Counted from the first letter of the stretch, positions 19,020 through 28,590 are shown. The stretch is DNA of 64,000 nucleotides from Clostridium sp. Cult1 (GCF_021655095.1 NZ_PPXW01000001.1:2123859-2187858); one strand, 5' to 3'. Made by a program: numbers and translations. Notes: generated by a model not told the origin, from the sequence alone.

Positions 19020-19958
19020 ATGTGTACAGCTATAAAAATAAATTATGAAGATGGTTGTGTTATGGGAAGAACAATGGATTATGAAGTTCCTCTAAACTAT
19101 AATGCAATCTATTTACCCAAAAATTATAATTTTTGTAATGATTTAATGGGCAATTCATTGTATTCAAAATATAAAACATTAGGAATATGTTTTGAAAACA
19201 GGGATCCATTGAAAGATGGTGTAAATGAACATGGATTAATAGGGATTACCAATGCCTTTTCAGGGTTTAATCTTTATGCTAATCAAGTGAAACCAGAGAA
19301 GACTAATATTTCTAGTTTAGATTATTTCACCTATGCACTTACAAATTACAAATCTGTAGAGGAATTAATTGAAGACTTACCAAATATTCATATATCTACT
19401 AAAGATTACAATGGGGAAAATGTAATATCTCCAGATTTTCATTTTATGTTTGCCGATTCAACTAAAAGATGCATTATTATTGAACCTAGAAGAGGGAAAC
19501 TGATATATTATGAAAATCCATATGATGTAATGACCAATTCACCGGGATTTAAATCTCATGTTAGAAGACTGAATCAACTTCTAGATTTAGATAATCTTGA
19601 AGACTTTAATTCTGTTAAAAATTTACCAGGAGGCTATGATCCTATTTCTAGGTTTATTAAAGCTTTTTATTTAACTAAAATGCATATTAAACCTAATAAT
19701 TATAAAGAAGCACTTTCATATTCTTATAATATAATGGCTGCAATGACTATGCCAAATGGATTTGTTAGGAACAAAAAATATAATCACACTACTTACACTA
19801 GGTATATTTGTTCTTATGATTCAAAATATAAACTACTAACTGTAAAATCCGATACCAATCCAAAGGTTTATCAATTAGGATTTGAAGACATAGTAGAGGA
19901 GGATAAAAGACAAGCATTTTTCTTAGATAAAGATTTTATCGTAGAAAAATTTAAATAG
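19020..19958 (+). CDS. Choloylglycine hydrolase / penicillin V acylase family enzyme
   Basis: A 312-aa Ntn-hydrolase cleaving a linear amide C-N bond. ATG 19020 is chosen because it puts the nucleophile Cys directly after Met (MCTAIKINYEDGCVMGRTMDYE); removal of Met exposes the catalytic Cys. R-x-MD-Y near 17-21 and the later GLIGITNAF and NSPGF motifs fit the family. An upstream in-frame start at 18939 would bury the nucleophile. Members act on bile-salt conjugates, penicillin V or acyl-homoserine lactones; the true substrate cannot be told. No signal peptide. Confidence 0.9.
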   Translation: MCTAIKINYEDGCVMGRTMDYEVPLNYNAIYLPKNYNFCNDLMGNSLYSKYKTLGICFENRDPLKDGVNEHGLIGITNAFSGFNLYANQVKPEKTNISSLDYFTYALTNYKSVEELIEDLPNIHISTKDYNGENVISPDFHFMFADSTKRCIIIEPRRGKLIYYENPYDVMTNSPGFKSHVRRLNQLLDLDNLEDFNSVKNLPGGYDPISRFIKAFYLTKMHIKPNNYKEALSYSYNIMAAMTMPNGFVRNKKYNHTTYTRYICSYDSKYKLLTVKSDTNPKVYQLGFEDIVEEDKRQAFFLDKDFIVEKFK

Positions 19959-20021
19959 CAAAGATTCCGATAGATTTTCATTTAAGTTTACAAATTGGAT
20001 GTTAATTAATGGAGGGTAACT

Positions 20022-21710
20022 ATGAAAAAACTGAGTAGGTGCCTAATACTTGTATTTTTGGCTATAATACTTTTTGCTATGCCAGTAATGGCTGAAGGTA
20101 GCTCACTTAAGGTGTTCATAAATGGTAAAGTTTTATATGATGTTATTCCAATATTAGAAAATGGTAGAACCTTAGTACCTATTAGTTCTATTTCTGAAAA
20201 ATTAGGAGTTAATGTAAACTATCTAGAGGAATCTAAAAAAGTAAGTATAAAGAGTGATACTATAAATATGGAAATACCGATAGGGTCTACTAAGGCAAAG
20301 GTAGACGGTAAAGAAGTAGAGCTAGATGTAATACCTTTTATTAAAGATGAAAATATATTTGTACCTATTGGGTTTATAGCAAAGAATTTAGGTGAAGAGG
20401 TTATCTGGGACGGAAAGAATGAAATAGTCTCAGTTGGCAAATTTGGTGGTGAAGCTAAAATTGAAGATACATTTTTATATTATAATGATGAACATAAATA
20501 TACTTTAAACTTCCCTAATTCATGGAAGGAAGAAACAATAATTAAAACAATAGATGGAACTTTATATGTTTATGATAAAAAGTCTGCTAATAGATTTAAA
20601 GCAGATGGGGTTGAGAACTTTGGGCCAGTATTTGAAATAAGATGTAGTGACTATCCAACAGTGGCCACTCTACCTTATGATGGAGATTATGTACTTAATT
20701 ATGAGGACGGAAAGTATATTGAAGTTATATTTGGAAGGGACTTTCAATTCTATCCAGAGACCGTAGATTCATACAGAAAGATCTTCAATGAAGGCCAAGA
20801 AGCTATACAATCTTTTAGAAAGATTGATAAGGATTCTTTTGTAGAAGATAATAAAGACAATTATAAGAAAGAAATAGAAGTACTATACGATATATTGGAT
20901 AATTTTGTATCGGAGGATATTTTTGATAGGGATGAAGTTTTCACCTACAAGAAACCAATATCTAATACCAGTTTCTTATATATGAGAGTTATGAATAATG
21001 AAGAAGAGGTGCGAATTAAGATAGAATCAGATTTTGATAGTAATGGAAGATTAACTAGATATCATCTAAAGAGTTATGGATACGATTTCAAGGAAAATAA
21101 ATTGAATCAACCTGAAGCTTTAAAACTAGCTAATAATTTTATAAAGAAGTATATTGATGAAAATGTAGAAGCGACCAAAATACCAGATTTATATCCAAGT
21201 CTATATGAGAAAAACAAACATGAAACCTATGGAGATAAGGATGGAAATTATATTATAGTAATAGATTTAGAGCATGGATTTGTAGAATATTTTAGTAAAA
21301 TAAATATAGAAGAAGTATATAGCAACAAGATATATAGTAAAACAAGTTCATATATAGAAGATGAGTCGAGGAATACTTTTTCCCCATACTATGAATTATT
21401 AGATTTTGAAATAACAAATTATCAGGAAGAAATTATGAATGAACGGATTGAAGCCATTTTTAACTATAGGATAATTTATAAAAATTATGACAAGGATCCA
21501 GACACAGTTGGATACATTAAGGATGCAAAGGAAAAGGATAATCATAATTATCAGCAGATGTACGATGAATATTTAGAGCCAAAAGAAATGAATTTTGAGC
21601 TAAAAGTTGTTATTGATGAAAATGATATAATAAAGCTATACTCTAATATTTCACCAGTAGGTGTTGAGTGGGAAGAAACTAAAATGTCTGATTTTTTAAT
21701 AAATAAATAG
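20022..21710 (+). CDS. Secreted protein with copper-amine-oxidase-like stalk domain
   Basis: A 562-aa exported protein. The signal peptide (about 1-25, hydrophobic core LILVFLAIILFAM, ending VMAEG) is followed by a stalk domain (about 30-140: VFINGKVL...PILENGRTLVPIS...FVPIGFIAKNLGEEVIWDGKNEIVSV), which binds cell-wall or surface material in many clostridial proteins. The remaining 400 residues are not assigned; a segment near ALKLANNFIKKYID resembles repeat units of other clostridial surface proteins. GGAGGG precedes the ATG. It stands alone. Confidence 0.8.
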   Translation: MKKLSRCLILVFLAIILFAMPVMAEGSSLKVFINGKVLYDVIPILENGRTLVPISSISEKLGVNVNYLEESKKVSIKSDTINMEIPIGSTKAKVDGKEVELDVIPFIKDENIFVPIGFIAKNLGEEVIWDGKNEIVSVGKFGGEAKIEDTFLYYNDEHKYTLNFPNSWKEETIIKTIDGTLYVYDKKSANRFKADGVENFGPVFEIRCSDYPTVATLPYDGDYVLNYEDGKYIEVIFGRDFQFYPETVDSYRKIFNEGQEAIQSFRKIDKDSFVEDNKDNYKKEIEVLYDILDNFVSEDIFDRDEVFTYKKPISNTSFLYMRVMNNEEEVRIKIESDFDSNGRLTRYHLKSYGYDFKENKLNQPEALKLANNFIKKYIDENVEATKIPDLYPSLYEKNKHETYGDKDGNYIIVIDLEHGFVEYFSKINIEEVYSNKIYSKTSSYIEDESRNTFSPYYELLDFEITNYQEEIMNERIEAIFNYRIIYKNYDKDPDTVGYIKDAKEKDNHNYQQMYDEYLEPKEMNFELKVVIDENDIIKLYSNISPVGVEWEETKMSDFLINK

Positions 21711-22106
21711 AAATAATTTAAATGGACTCCAAAAGGTTATGAGAAGCGTTTACGACCACTAATATTTAAGAATATTAAATTTCATATTTTAAAACAAAAC
21801 TAAGAATAATAGGATAGTTAAACAGGAATATGTAGAAAGATATCTTAACTTATAGCAAATCTTTGCATGAAAAAATAAAAATGATATATAAAGGTATAAA
21901 GCAATTTTTATTAAATAAAAATATAGTAAGAGACTAGCCTTAAGTAAAAACCAAAAGAACTTTGCAAAACAGGCCTAAAATTCTAAACATGGGGAAGGAT
22001 AACGCAACAAAAGCCTAAGCAAAGATGAATACTTTATTTAAAATATTAGGCAGAGGAGATGTTATGACATCTCCAAAGCTTATCTAAGACGATAAAAGTA
22101 TAAAAA
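21711..22106. other. Non-coding gap with hairpins and two alternative pairings
   Basis: No supported gene in 396 bp. A perfect hairpin is at 22055-22074 (GGAGATGT, TATG, ACATCTCC) without a T tail. Just before it, TTAGGC (22046-22051) can pair with either of two GCCTAA copies (21973-21978 or 22013-22018), an arrangement that could switch. The RNA class is not recognised, and the strand is unclear since it lies between the end of a plus gene and the end of a minus gene. Confidence 0.3.
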
Positions 22107-23003
22107 CTATTCTATGACATTAACTAAAGTACCAATCTTCTCAATAAAACATTCTACCACATCTCCGGATTTTAAATATTTATGTGGACTAAACCCTATA
22201 CCTACCCCTGCTGGAGTCCCTGTTAATATTATATCACCTGCCCTTAGAGTAAGACCTTTAGATAGGTCTGAGATAATATAGGGTATATCAAAGATTAAAT
22301 TCTTAGTATTGGAGTTTTGCCTTATTTCATTATTCACCTTACATCTAATATCCAATTCAACTGGAAATCCTATTTCCGATTTATGTACTATCCATGGTCC
22401 CATGGGAGTAAATGTATCTAGGCTTTTTCCTTTAAACCACTGAACATGTTTAGTTTGGACATCTCTGGCAGAAATATCATTCCCAATAGTATATCCAAAT
22501 ATATGGTTTTCCACGTCTTCAGGAGAAATATCCTTACCGTCTTTACCGATTATAATAGCCAATTCCACTTCATAATCGATCTTTTCAGTATAATCCTTAG
22601 GAATCAAGACCTTGTCCATATGGCCTATAACAGGATCAGCAACTTTTGTAAAGTAAATTGGATGGTCTGGAATAGCTGCTTTACCACCAGGTAGGCTTTT
22701 AACCTCCAAGGCATGGTCAGCATAGTTTTTTCCTAGGCAAAAAACATTCCTTCTTGGATATGGTATTGGAGCAGTAATTTTTACATTGTCTAAAGATATT
22801 GTACCGTTTCCATTATGATTTATTACTTCCTGGAGATTGGGAATTAAACTATCAGAATAGGTACGAATGAATTCCAAAAAATTCTCAGGTAGATCTTTTC
22901 CAATTTTTTTGAGTAAAATATCCATTGGAATTACTTTCGTATTATCTTTACTTACTATTCCATAACCTTCATTACCCTTATATATATAGGTAACAAATTT
23001 CAT
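22107..23003 (-). CDS. Fumarylacetoacetate hydrolase (FAH) family protein
   Basis: A 298-aa FAH-fold enzyme; such enzymes split C-C bonds of acylpyruvates or decarboxylate keto-diacids using a divalent metal. Core motifs are FCLGKNYADHALE, the metal ligands in EKIDYEVELAIIIGKDGKDI, IGNDISARDVQ and TGTPAGVGIG. AGGAGCTGA precedes the ATG. The gene shares a 50-bp perfect palindrome with the divergent hydrolase gene, implying common control. The specific substrate is not evident. Confidence 0.9.
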   Translation of the reverse strand: MKFVTYIYKGNEGYGIVSKDNTKVIPMDILLKKIGKDLPENFLEFIRTYSDSLIPNLQEVINHNGNGTISLDNVKITAPIPYPRRNVFCLGKNYADHALEVKSLPGGKAAIPDHPIYFTKVADPVIGHMDKVLIPKDYTEKIDYEVELAIIIGKDGKDISPEDVENHIFGYTIGNDISARDVQTKHVQWFKGKSLDTFTPMGPWIVHKSEIGFPVELDIRCKVNNEIRQNSNTKNLIFDIPYIISDLSKGLTLRAGDIILTGTPAGVGIGFSPHKYLKSGDVVECFIEKIGTLVNVIE

Positions 23004-23019
23004 TATATCAGCTCCTTCT

Positions 23020-23069
23020 AATTATTATTTTTATAATACCATAAATATGGTATTATAAAAATAATAATT
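23020..23069. promoter_or_regulatory. 50-bp perfect palindrome between divergent genes
   Basis: Arms 23020-23043 and 23046-23069 (24 bp each) are exact reverse complements around a two-base centre. The core is TATAATACCATA / TATGGTATTATA. TATAAT occurs once in each arm, so both divergent promoters could lie inside, and a single dimeric or tetrameric repressor could close both. The regulator gene is not adjacent. Confidence 0.75.
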
Positions 23070-23102
23070 GCCTTAAAACATATTGAAAGGAAGTTTAGTA
23101 TT

Positions 23103-23873
23103 ATGACTCATTTAAAATCCAACCATATAATTGAAGACAGAATTACCATAGGAAAAATTCCAGTTATTTTATTTAGACCCAAAGAAGCAGGAGAGCTATT
23201 ACCTACAATAATTCTATATCATGGCTGGAGTTCAAATAAGGAGTTCCAGAGGATGAGAGGATTTATATTATCATCAGTAGGCTATCAGGTAGCAATCCCA
23301 GATGCAATTTATCATGGAGAAAGAAATCCTCTTCTAAGTTATGATATAGATAATGCTACTAGATATTTTTGGAACACCATATTGAATAATATAGAAGAAT
23401 CTCAGAGTATCATAGAAGAATTAATATTAAAATATAGGGCTGATCCAAATAGGATTGGAGTTATAGGGAATTCTATGGGTGGATTTACTGCAGCAGGAAT
23501 ATTTACTCATAACTCTAATATAAAAGCTTTAGTAGTATTTAATGGCTCTTGTGGATGGGAAAATTTTAATAAAAGATTTAAGGAATCCTATGAAATATCA
23601 GAAGCTTATGAATTAAAGGAGATAGAAGAAAAAGTTAGCAAACTGAATCCTCAAAATAATTTAAACCTATTAATAGATAGGCCAATCCTTCTATTACATG
23701 GAAATAGTGACAATGTAGTTCCTATCGAAAGTCAGCGTATTTTTTACAATAAAATTAAACCTATGTATAACTATAGAGATAGAATAAAATTCTTAGAATA
23801 TCCAAATCTAAATCATTTTGTCACCACCAATATGATGGAGGAGAGTATAGCTTGGTTTTATGAACATTTGTAG
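23103..23873 (+). CDS. Alpha/beta hydrolase, YitV-like esterase
   Basis: A 256-aa alpha/beta-fold hydrolase. YHGWSSNKEFQR is the oxyanion region, GNSMGG (about 126-131) holds the nucleophile Ser, the acid is likely in LLLHGNSDNVVPIES and the catalytic His in NLNHFVTT. Length and order match YitV-type esterases. It diverges from the FAH gene across a 50-bp palindrome, so the two may act on one compound, for instance ester opening then C-C cleavage; that link is inference. Confidence 0.87.
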   Translation: MTHLKSNHIIEDRITIGKIPVILFRPKEAGELLPTIILYHGWSSNKEFQRMRGFILSSVGYQVAIPDAIYHGERNPLLSYDIDNATRYFWNTILNNIEESQSIIEELILKYRADPNRIGVIGNSMGGFTAAGIFTHNSNIKALVVFNGSCGWENFNKRFKESYEISEAYELKEIEEKVSKLNPQNNLNLLIDRPILLLHGNSDNVVPIESQRIFYNKIKPMYNYRDRIKFLEYPNLNHFVTTNMMEESIAWFYEHL

Positions 23874-23971
23874 GTCTTTGAAAACAATTATTAAGTTTTA
23901 TAATATCTAGCCAGGGTATATGGGGAATAATGGGTATAATAAACTAAAGAAAATCTTATTGGAGGGATACC

Positions 23972-24556
23972 ATGTTATTTGATATAATTTCCCCAATATA
24001 TGCCTTGTTTTTTAACTATCAGGTAAAGTATTATAGAAAAATATTAAACAGGATAAGAGAGGAGGTAGATATTACCCAATATAAAAGGGTACTTGATTTA
24101 GGCTGTGGCACTGGAGCCTTATTGTATGTTTTGCAGGATTTAGGGATAGAGGTAGTGGGAGTAGACCCGTCATCGGGAATGTTAAAACAGGCAGGAAGAA
24201 AATTAGAGGGAACTGAAGTGGAATTGATAAAAATAAGTCCATCTGAAAGATTGCCCTTTGATGATGATAGTTTTGATTTAGTTATTTCATCCTATGTGCT
24301 TCACGGACTAAAGCCAAAGGAAAGGGAAAAGCTATATAAGGAACTGTGTAGAGTATCTAAAGGTAAAATAATATTCCATGATTATAATGAAAATAGATCC
24401 TTAGTAACGGATATAGCTGAATTCCTGGAAAATGGAGATTATTTTAATTTTATTAAAATTGCCAAATCTGAAATGGAAAAGTATTTTAAAGACGTAAGAG
24501 TAGTAGATGTGGATAAAAAGGCTGCTTGGTATATACTTAAACATTGTAATATTTAA
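23972..24556 (+). CDS. SAM-dependent class I methyltransferase
   Basis: A 194-aa methyltransferase. Motif I is VLDLGCGTGALLYVL with acidic motif II GVDPSSGML, motif III-like LPFDDDSFDLVISSYVLHGL, as in UbiE-type small-molecule or lipid methyltransferases. GGAGGG precedes ATG 23972. The substrate is not identifiable. The end of the gene forms part of the converging terminator. Confidence 0.88.
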   Translation: MLFDIISPIYALFFNYQVKYYRKILNRIREEVDITQYKRVLDLGCGTGALLYVLQDLGIEVVGVDPSSGMLKQAGRKLEGTEVELIKISPSERLPFDDDSFDLVISSYVLHGLKPKEREKLYKELCRVSKGKIIFHDYNENRSLVTDIAEFLENGDYFNFIKIAKSEMEKYFKDVRVVDVDKKAAWYILKHCNI

Positions 24557-24584
24557 AGGGGACCTAGGTTCCCCTTTAAATATT
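24548..24584. terminator. Bidirectional terminator between converging genes
   Basis: Perfect 15-bp stem (24548-24562 with 24570-24584) and a 7-base loop. It overlaps both stop codons and serves the plus-strand methyltransferase and the minus-strand VOC gene. Confidence 0.85.
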
Positions 24585-25438
24585 TATAAAACTAAATGTA
24601 TTTTATTGTTAGAAGGGTCTAATGTGACAATAGTTTTATCTTCATTTTTTATTTCATAACCTAAGTTTTTTAAATTATCTATGGTTTTATCTCTAGACTC
24701 TTCATTAGGGAATTTTATTTCAAAGTATTTCATACCTACGCTGTTTTCATCAGGAGATGATATACCTTTTCCATTCCAAATATTAAAGGCTATATGATGA
24801 TGATATCCACCTGTAGAGATGAAAGTAGCTTGCCCAGGTATTCTTGTAACTACTTGAAATCCTAATCCATCTATATAGAATTTTTCCGATTCTTCCAAAT
24901 TGGATACATGAAGATGTATATGACCTATAATAGTATTTTTAGGTATACCTTGCCATTTTTCATCTTTTCCTTCCTCCATAAGGCTATCTAAATCCAGTCT
25001 TATAGTATACATTTCTAATGTGTCATTTTCCCATTTCCATTTATTAATAGGGGTATCAGCATATACTTCAATGCCATTATCATCAATATCTTGAAGATAG
25101 ATTGCTTCACTTACCCCATGATGGGAAGCACCCATAAGAGGATAGCCTACATCTTTTATATGATTTAAAAACACACCCAAATCCTTCCGACTAGGTAACA
25201 ATATTGCAAAGTGATATAAGCCTGTTCTTCTTAACTGTCTTGGTTTTATATTCTCTGGTTGTTCTAACATTATTATAGGAGTTATTCCGTCAACAGATAG
25301 TGTAGCTTTTTTTTCAATTCTATTAATAGTCCTAAATCCCATTATTTTTTCATAAAATTCAATAGAAGCATCCAAATTATTTACCTTTAAGGCTATTTGA
25401 TTAACGTATATATTAGGACTTTTGTGAAATTTAGACAT
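24584..25438 (-). CDS. CatE-like VOC (glyoxalase/dioxygenase) protein
   Basis: A 284-aa protein with two vicinal-oxygen-chelate modules: residues about 9-130 (VNQIALKVNNLDASIEFYE, YHFAILLPSR, IEVYADTP) and about 165-284 (IGHIHLHVSNLEESEKFYID, YHHHIAFNIW, FEIKFP). Metal ligands fit the His/His/Glu pattern. Closest in layout to catechol-2,3-dioxygenase CatE of Bacillus. In an anaerobe a dioxygenase is unexpected; a thiol or fosfomycin-type activity or detoxification role is possible. Substrate uncertain. Confidence 0.85.
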   Translation of the reverse strand: MSKFHKSPNIYVNQIALKVNNLDASIEFYEKIMGFRTINRIEKKATLSVDGITPIIMLEQPENIKPRQLRRTGLYHFAILLPSRKDLGVFLNHIKDVGYPLMGASHHGVSEAIYLQDIDDNGIEVYADTPINKWKWENDTLEMYTIRLDLDSLMEEGKDEKWQGIPKNTIIGHIHLHVSNLEESEKFYIDGLGFQVVTRIPGQATFISTGGYHHHIAFNIWNGKGISSPDENSVGMKYFEIKFPNEESRDKTIDNLKNLGYEIKNEDKTIVTLDPSNNKIHLVL

Positions 25439-25532
25439 ATCCTTACCACCTTCAAATATAGACTATTTATCTATATAATACCCAAAGTATATTAGGTCAA
25501 CCTCAAAATAAGAGGGAAAGTTAATTATTATA

Positions 25533-25590
25533 TTGACAAAGTTTACATATTTTGCTACAATAGACTTACCAGTCTAGACCATGTGGTCTA
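25533..25590 (+). promoter_or_regulatory. Sigma-A promoter with two overlapping TetR-type operators
   Basis: TTGACA (25533-25538), 17 bases, TACAAT (25556-25561). The start region carries TAGACT-TACC-AGTCTA (25561-25576) and TAGACCA-TG-TGGTCTA (25575-25590), which share two bases. A repressor bound here would block the promoter. The TetR gene at the end of the operon is the obvious candidate. Confidence 0.8.
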
Positions 25591-25611
25591 CAAACGAAAA
25601 GGGGTGATTTC

Positions 25612-26466
25612 ATGTATCAAATTAACAATCTAACTTTTAAATATCCTAAAAACAAGGAAAGTACCATTAAGGGAATATCCTTCCAAGTTCATAATGGTGA
25701 GATTTTTGGACTTTTAGGGCCTAGTGGCGTTGGCAAAAGTACTACTCAAAAAATTCTTACCAAACTACTGGATAGATATGAAGGAGAAGTTCTTTATAAG
25801 AATGAGGATTTAAAATCCTATAATAAAAGCTATTATGAAGAAATTGGAGTAGGATTTGAAATGCCTGTCCATTTTTCAAAATTAACAGCGGAAGAAAATA
25901 TTAACTTTTTTAAAAGGTTATATAAAACAAATATAGATTCGGACAGTTTGTTAAAAAGGGTAGGGCTATACGAAGATAAAGATAAAAAAGTAGGAGAATT
26001 TTCAAAGGGGATGAAAGTTAGACTAAATTTCGTTAGGGCCATGTTAAACCATCCCAAAATCCTATTCTTAGATGAACCTACCAATGGCCTTGATCCTCAT
26101 AATGCTCGAATTTTAAAGGAAATAATAAAGGAATATAAGGATAAAGGTGGAACAGTACTATTAACAACCCATTTGATGAACGATGTAGATGAACTATGTG
26201 ATAGGGTAGCCTTTATGGCCAATGGTAAAATAGTAGAAATAGACACCCCGAAGAATTTAAAACTCAAATATGGTGAAAGAAAAGTTGATATAGAGTATAG
26301 AAAAGAAGATGAAATCATAAAGGAATCCTTCGATTTAGATGCTTTAAAGCATGATAAAAAGTTTATTGAAATAATAAAGAATAAAGAAATACTTACTATC
26401 CATAGTAAAGAGATGACTTTAGATGACATATTTATAAAGGTAACAGGGGTGAGTACAGATGAATAG
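25612..26466 (+). CDS. ABC transporter ATP-binding protein (drug/Na export type)
   Basis: A 284-aa ATPase of the CcmA/NatA class. Walker A GPSGVGKSTT, a signature degenerate to FSKGMKVRL, Walker B ILFLDEPTNGLD, and H-loop TTHLMND. It is followed by two overlapping permease genes and a TetR gene in one operon, the usual layout of an inducible exporter. AAAGGGGTGA precedes the ATG. Confidence 0.9.
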   Translation: MYQINNLTFKYPKNKESTIKGISFQVHNGEIFGLLGPSGVGKSTTQKILTKLLDRYEGEVLYKNEDLKSYNKSYYEEIGVGFEMPVHFSKLTAEENINFFKRLYKTNIDSDSLLKRVGLYEDKDKKVGEFSKGMKVRLNFVRAMLNHPKILFLDEPTNGLDPHNARILKEIIKEYKDKGGTVLLTTHLMNDVDELCDRVAFMANGKIVEIDTPKNLKLKYGERKVDIEYRKEDEIIKESFDLDALKHDKKFIEIIKNKEILTIHSKEMTLDDIFIKVTGVSTDE

Positions 26467-27184
26467 TTTTATAACTTTATTCTCTGGAGAATTGAATAGA
26501 ATGAAAAAGTACAATATTTTAACTGCTGGCATATTTGTAGCTCTATTATGGGTAGGGATATTATTCTTTACGGATATTGAGGATATAACTAGTATGGTGC
26601 CCTTAATTGTATTCATCGACGCAACCTCCATGTCCATGGTATTAATTGGAGCCACCATGTTCTATGAAAAACAAGAAGGGACCATTAAAACCTTATTAGT
26701 TTCGCCTATAGGTAAATCTGAATATATATTGGCAAAAATCTTTGCTAATATTAGTTCCAATGTGCTTACATTAGTCCTCATATATGTATATGCAAAATTA
26801 TTTAAGGAGATAAATTTAAACTTTTTTGGACTATTAGGAGCATCAATATTGATAGCTTTTTTTCACTCTTTAATTGGATTTATAATGACTTATAATACTA
26901 AAGATTTTACTGAAATGTTAATGGGAATGATGAAATATACCTTTATATTTACAATTCCTGTTTTATTGGAACAGATAGGATTTATTAAAAATGAAACTAT
27001 AGATAAGATACTCTATATAATACCAACTAAATCTTCTTCTATACTTTTGCAAGCTACTGGTGGAGGTATGGATAATTGGAAGACCTGGTTTGCTATTATA
27101 TACTTAATATTAGCAACATTAGGGCTATTTTTCATAGTATGGAAAAAGTTTGATGATTTTAAAATTAAGGAAAGTGGTGAATGA
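26459..27184 (+). CDS. ABC-2 type transporter permease 1
   Basis: A 241-aa permease with six membrane segments, starting just inside the ATPase gene (8-bp overlap). ABC-2 features include the coupling-helix stretch FYEKQEGTIKTLLVSPIGKSEYILAKI. It and the next protein likely form a heterodimeric channel with the ATPase dimer. Substrate unknown. Confidence 0.87.
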   Translation: MNSFITLFSGELNRMKKYNILTAGIFVALLWVGILFFTDIEDITSMVPLIVFIDATSMSMVLIGATMFYEKQEGTIKTLLVSPIGKSEYILAKIFANISSNVLTLVLIYVYAKLFKEINLNFFGLLGASILIAFFHSLIGFIMTYNTKDFTEMLMGMMKYTFIFTIPVLLEQIGFIKNETIDKILYIIPTKSSSILLQATGGGMDNWKTWFAIIYLILATLGLFFIVWKKFDDFKIKESGE

Positions 27185-27909
27185 TTATGTATAGTAGCTT
27201 TATTAAATCTGAAATAAAAAAATGGAGTAGGGATTCTATGATGGGATTTATGGCATTATATCCCTTTATATTCGGATTTATAGGTAGATATTTTCTACCT
27301 TGGGTAGCTGATAAATCAGATCTTAATATAGATTTATACGCAGATTTAATAATTGTAATACTAACTTTAGTAGTTCCTATATCCTTTGGAGCCTTAATAG
27401 CTTTTTCTATACTGGAAGATAGAGATGACAATATACTCACATCTGTTAAAGCTACTCCTTTAAGCATTACTCAATTTTTATCCTTCAGATTTATCATAGT
27501 ATTGGTCTTGACTTATATTACAACTTTATTTGTCATCTGGTTTTCAAATATTGGAGATATTCCTATAAAAAACATACTAGCTATTGCTTTTCTAGCTTCT
27601 TTAGAAGCTCCTATGTATGGAATGCTGATAAATTCTCTATCTAATAATAAAATTGAAGGATTTGCTGTAATGAAAGGTTTAGGTTCTTTCATATTATTTC
27701 CTATTATAGCCTTGTTTTTCTTTGATAAAAAGGAATTATTTTTTTCCTTTGCCCCAGGATTTTGGGCAGCCAAGGCAATAAGTAGTATAATAAAAGGTGA
27801 AGGAGTACTTTATTTAAGCTATTATCAATATTATTTTATTGGATTAGTTTATCTAGTATTGCTAAATATTGCATCTTATAAATTGTTTGTTAGGAAGGTA
27901 GAAATATAA
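27181..27909 (+). CDS. ABC-2 type transporter permease 2
   Basis: A 242-aa permease with about six membrane helices and the ABC-2 coupling motif LEDRDDNILTSVKATPLSITQFLSFR. It overlaps the previous gene; ATG 27181 gives the overlap, though ATG 27187 has better spacing to GGTGA. Partner of permease 1. Confidence 0.85.
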   Translation: MIMYSSFIKSEIKKWSRDSMMGFMALYPFIFGFIGRYFLPWVADKSDLNIDLYADLIIVILTLVVPISFGALIAFSILEDRDDNILTSVKATPLSITQFLSFRFIIVLVLTYITTLFVIWFSNIGDIPIKNILAIAFLASLEAPMYGMLINSLSNNKIEGFAVMKGLGSFILFPIIALFFFDKKELFFSFAPGFWAAKAISSIIKGEGVLYLSYYQYYFIGLVYLVLLNIASYKLFVRKVEI

Positions 27910-27939
27910 CGAGAGTAGAAATATGCTGAGGTGGTAGTA

Positions 27940-28590
27940 TTGGATGAAAATAAAGAGAAATCTTTTGAAAAAAGGGAAGAACTTATAAAAGTAGCAATGA
28001 ATGAATTTGGAGAAAAAGGTTATAAAAATGCTTCCCTTAACAATATTTTAAAAGAGGTAGGCATAAGTAAGGGCACCTTTTATTATCACTATAAGAACAA
28101 AGAAGATCTATATATGCATTTGATGGATATTATTACAGAAGAAAAGCTTAAATTTATTTCAGAGAGAATGGGTTCCATAAATTTTAACGAAGATGTGTTT
28201 ACAATATTAAGGAATCTTATGAAAAACGGAATGAAATTTGCAAATAAAAATCCAAGCATTGGTAAATTTACTCAAGGTTTTGTCAAGGACTGGGGGACTC
28301 CAATACACGATGAAATATTTAGAAGATATTTCGTTAGTAGGGCTGATTTTTTAAAAGATATAACTAAAAAATATGGTTTTGAAAATATGGATTATATATC
28401 GGATTTAATAGAAGTAGCTTATGAACGGGGTGAAATTAGAGAGGATTTACCTAAGGAGTTTGTCAAAAAAATCATAAATCATTTATTTGTAAATTTACCT
28501 CAGATAGTAAATTCTAGCAATTTGCACGAATACGAATTATCAGCTAACTATTTAATTGATTTTATTAAAAATGGACTTGTTAAAGACTAA
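27940..28590 (+). CDS. TetR family repressor of the ABC operon
   Basis: About 216 aa. N-terminal helix-turn-helix (KREELIKVAMNEFGEKGYKNASL, then ILKEVGISKGTFYYHYKNKEDLY) and an all-helical ligand domain. TTG 27940 is preferred: GAGGTGG (27928-27934) lies 5 bases upstream, whereas GTG 27931 lies inside it. As the last gene of the exporter operon it is likely the repressor acting on the two inverted repeats at 25561-25590 and released by the exported compound. Confidence 0.88.
   Translation: MDENKEKSFEKREELIKVAMNEFGEKGYKNASLNNILKEVGISKGTFYYHYKNKEDLYMHLMDIITEEKLKFISERMGSINFNEDVFTILRNLMKNGMKFANKNPSIGKFTQGFVKDWGTPIHDEIFRRYFVSRADFLKDITKKYGFENMDYISDLIEVAYERGEIREDLPKEFVKKIINHLFVNLPQIVNSSNLHEYELSANYLIDFIKNGLVKD

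Noticed and set aside
21940-22052. Possible degenerate c-di-GMP-I riboswitch (ACGCAA...GCCTAA fragments)
   Set aside because: Helices and conserved GCAAA/tetraloop blocks do not line up, and no gene follows on that strand.
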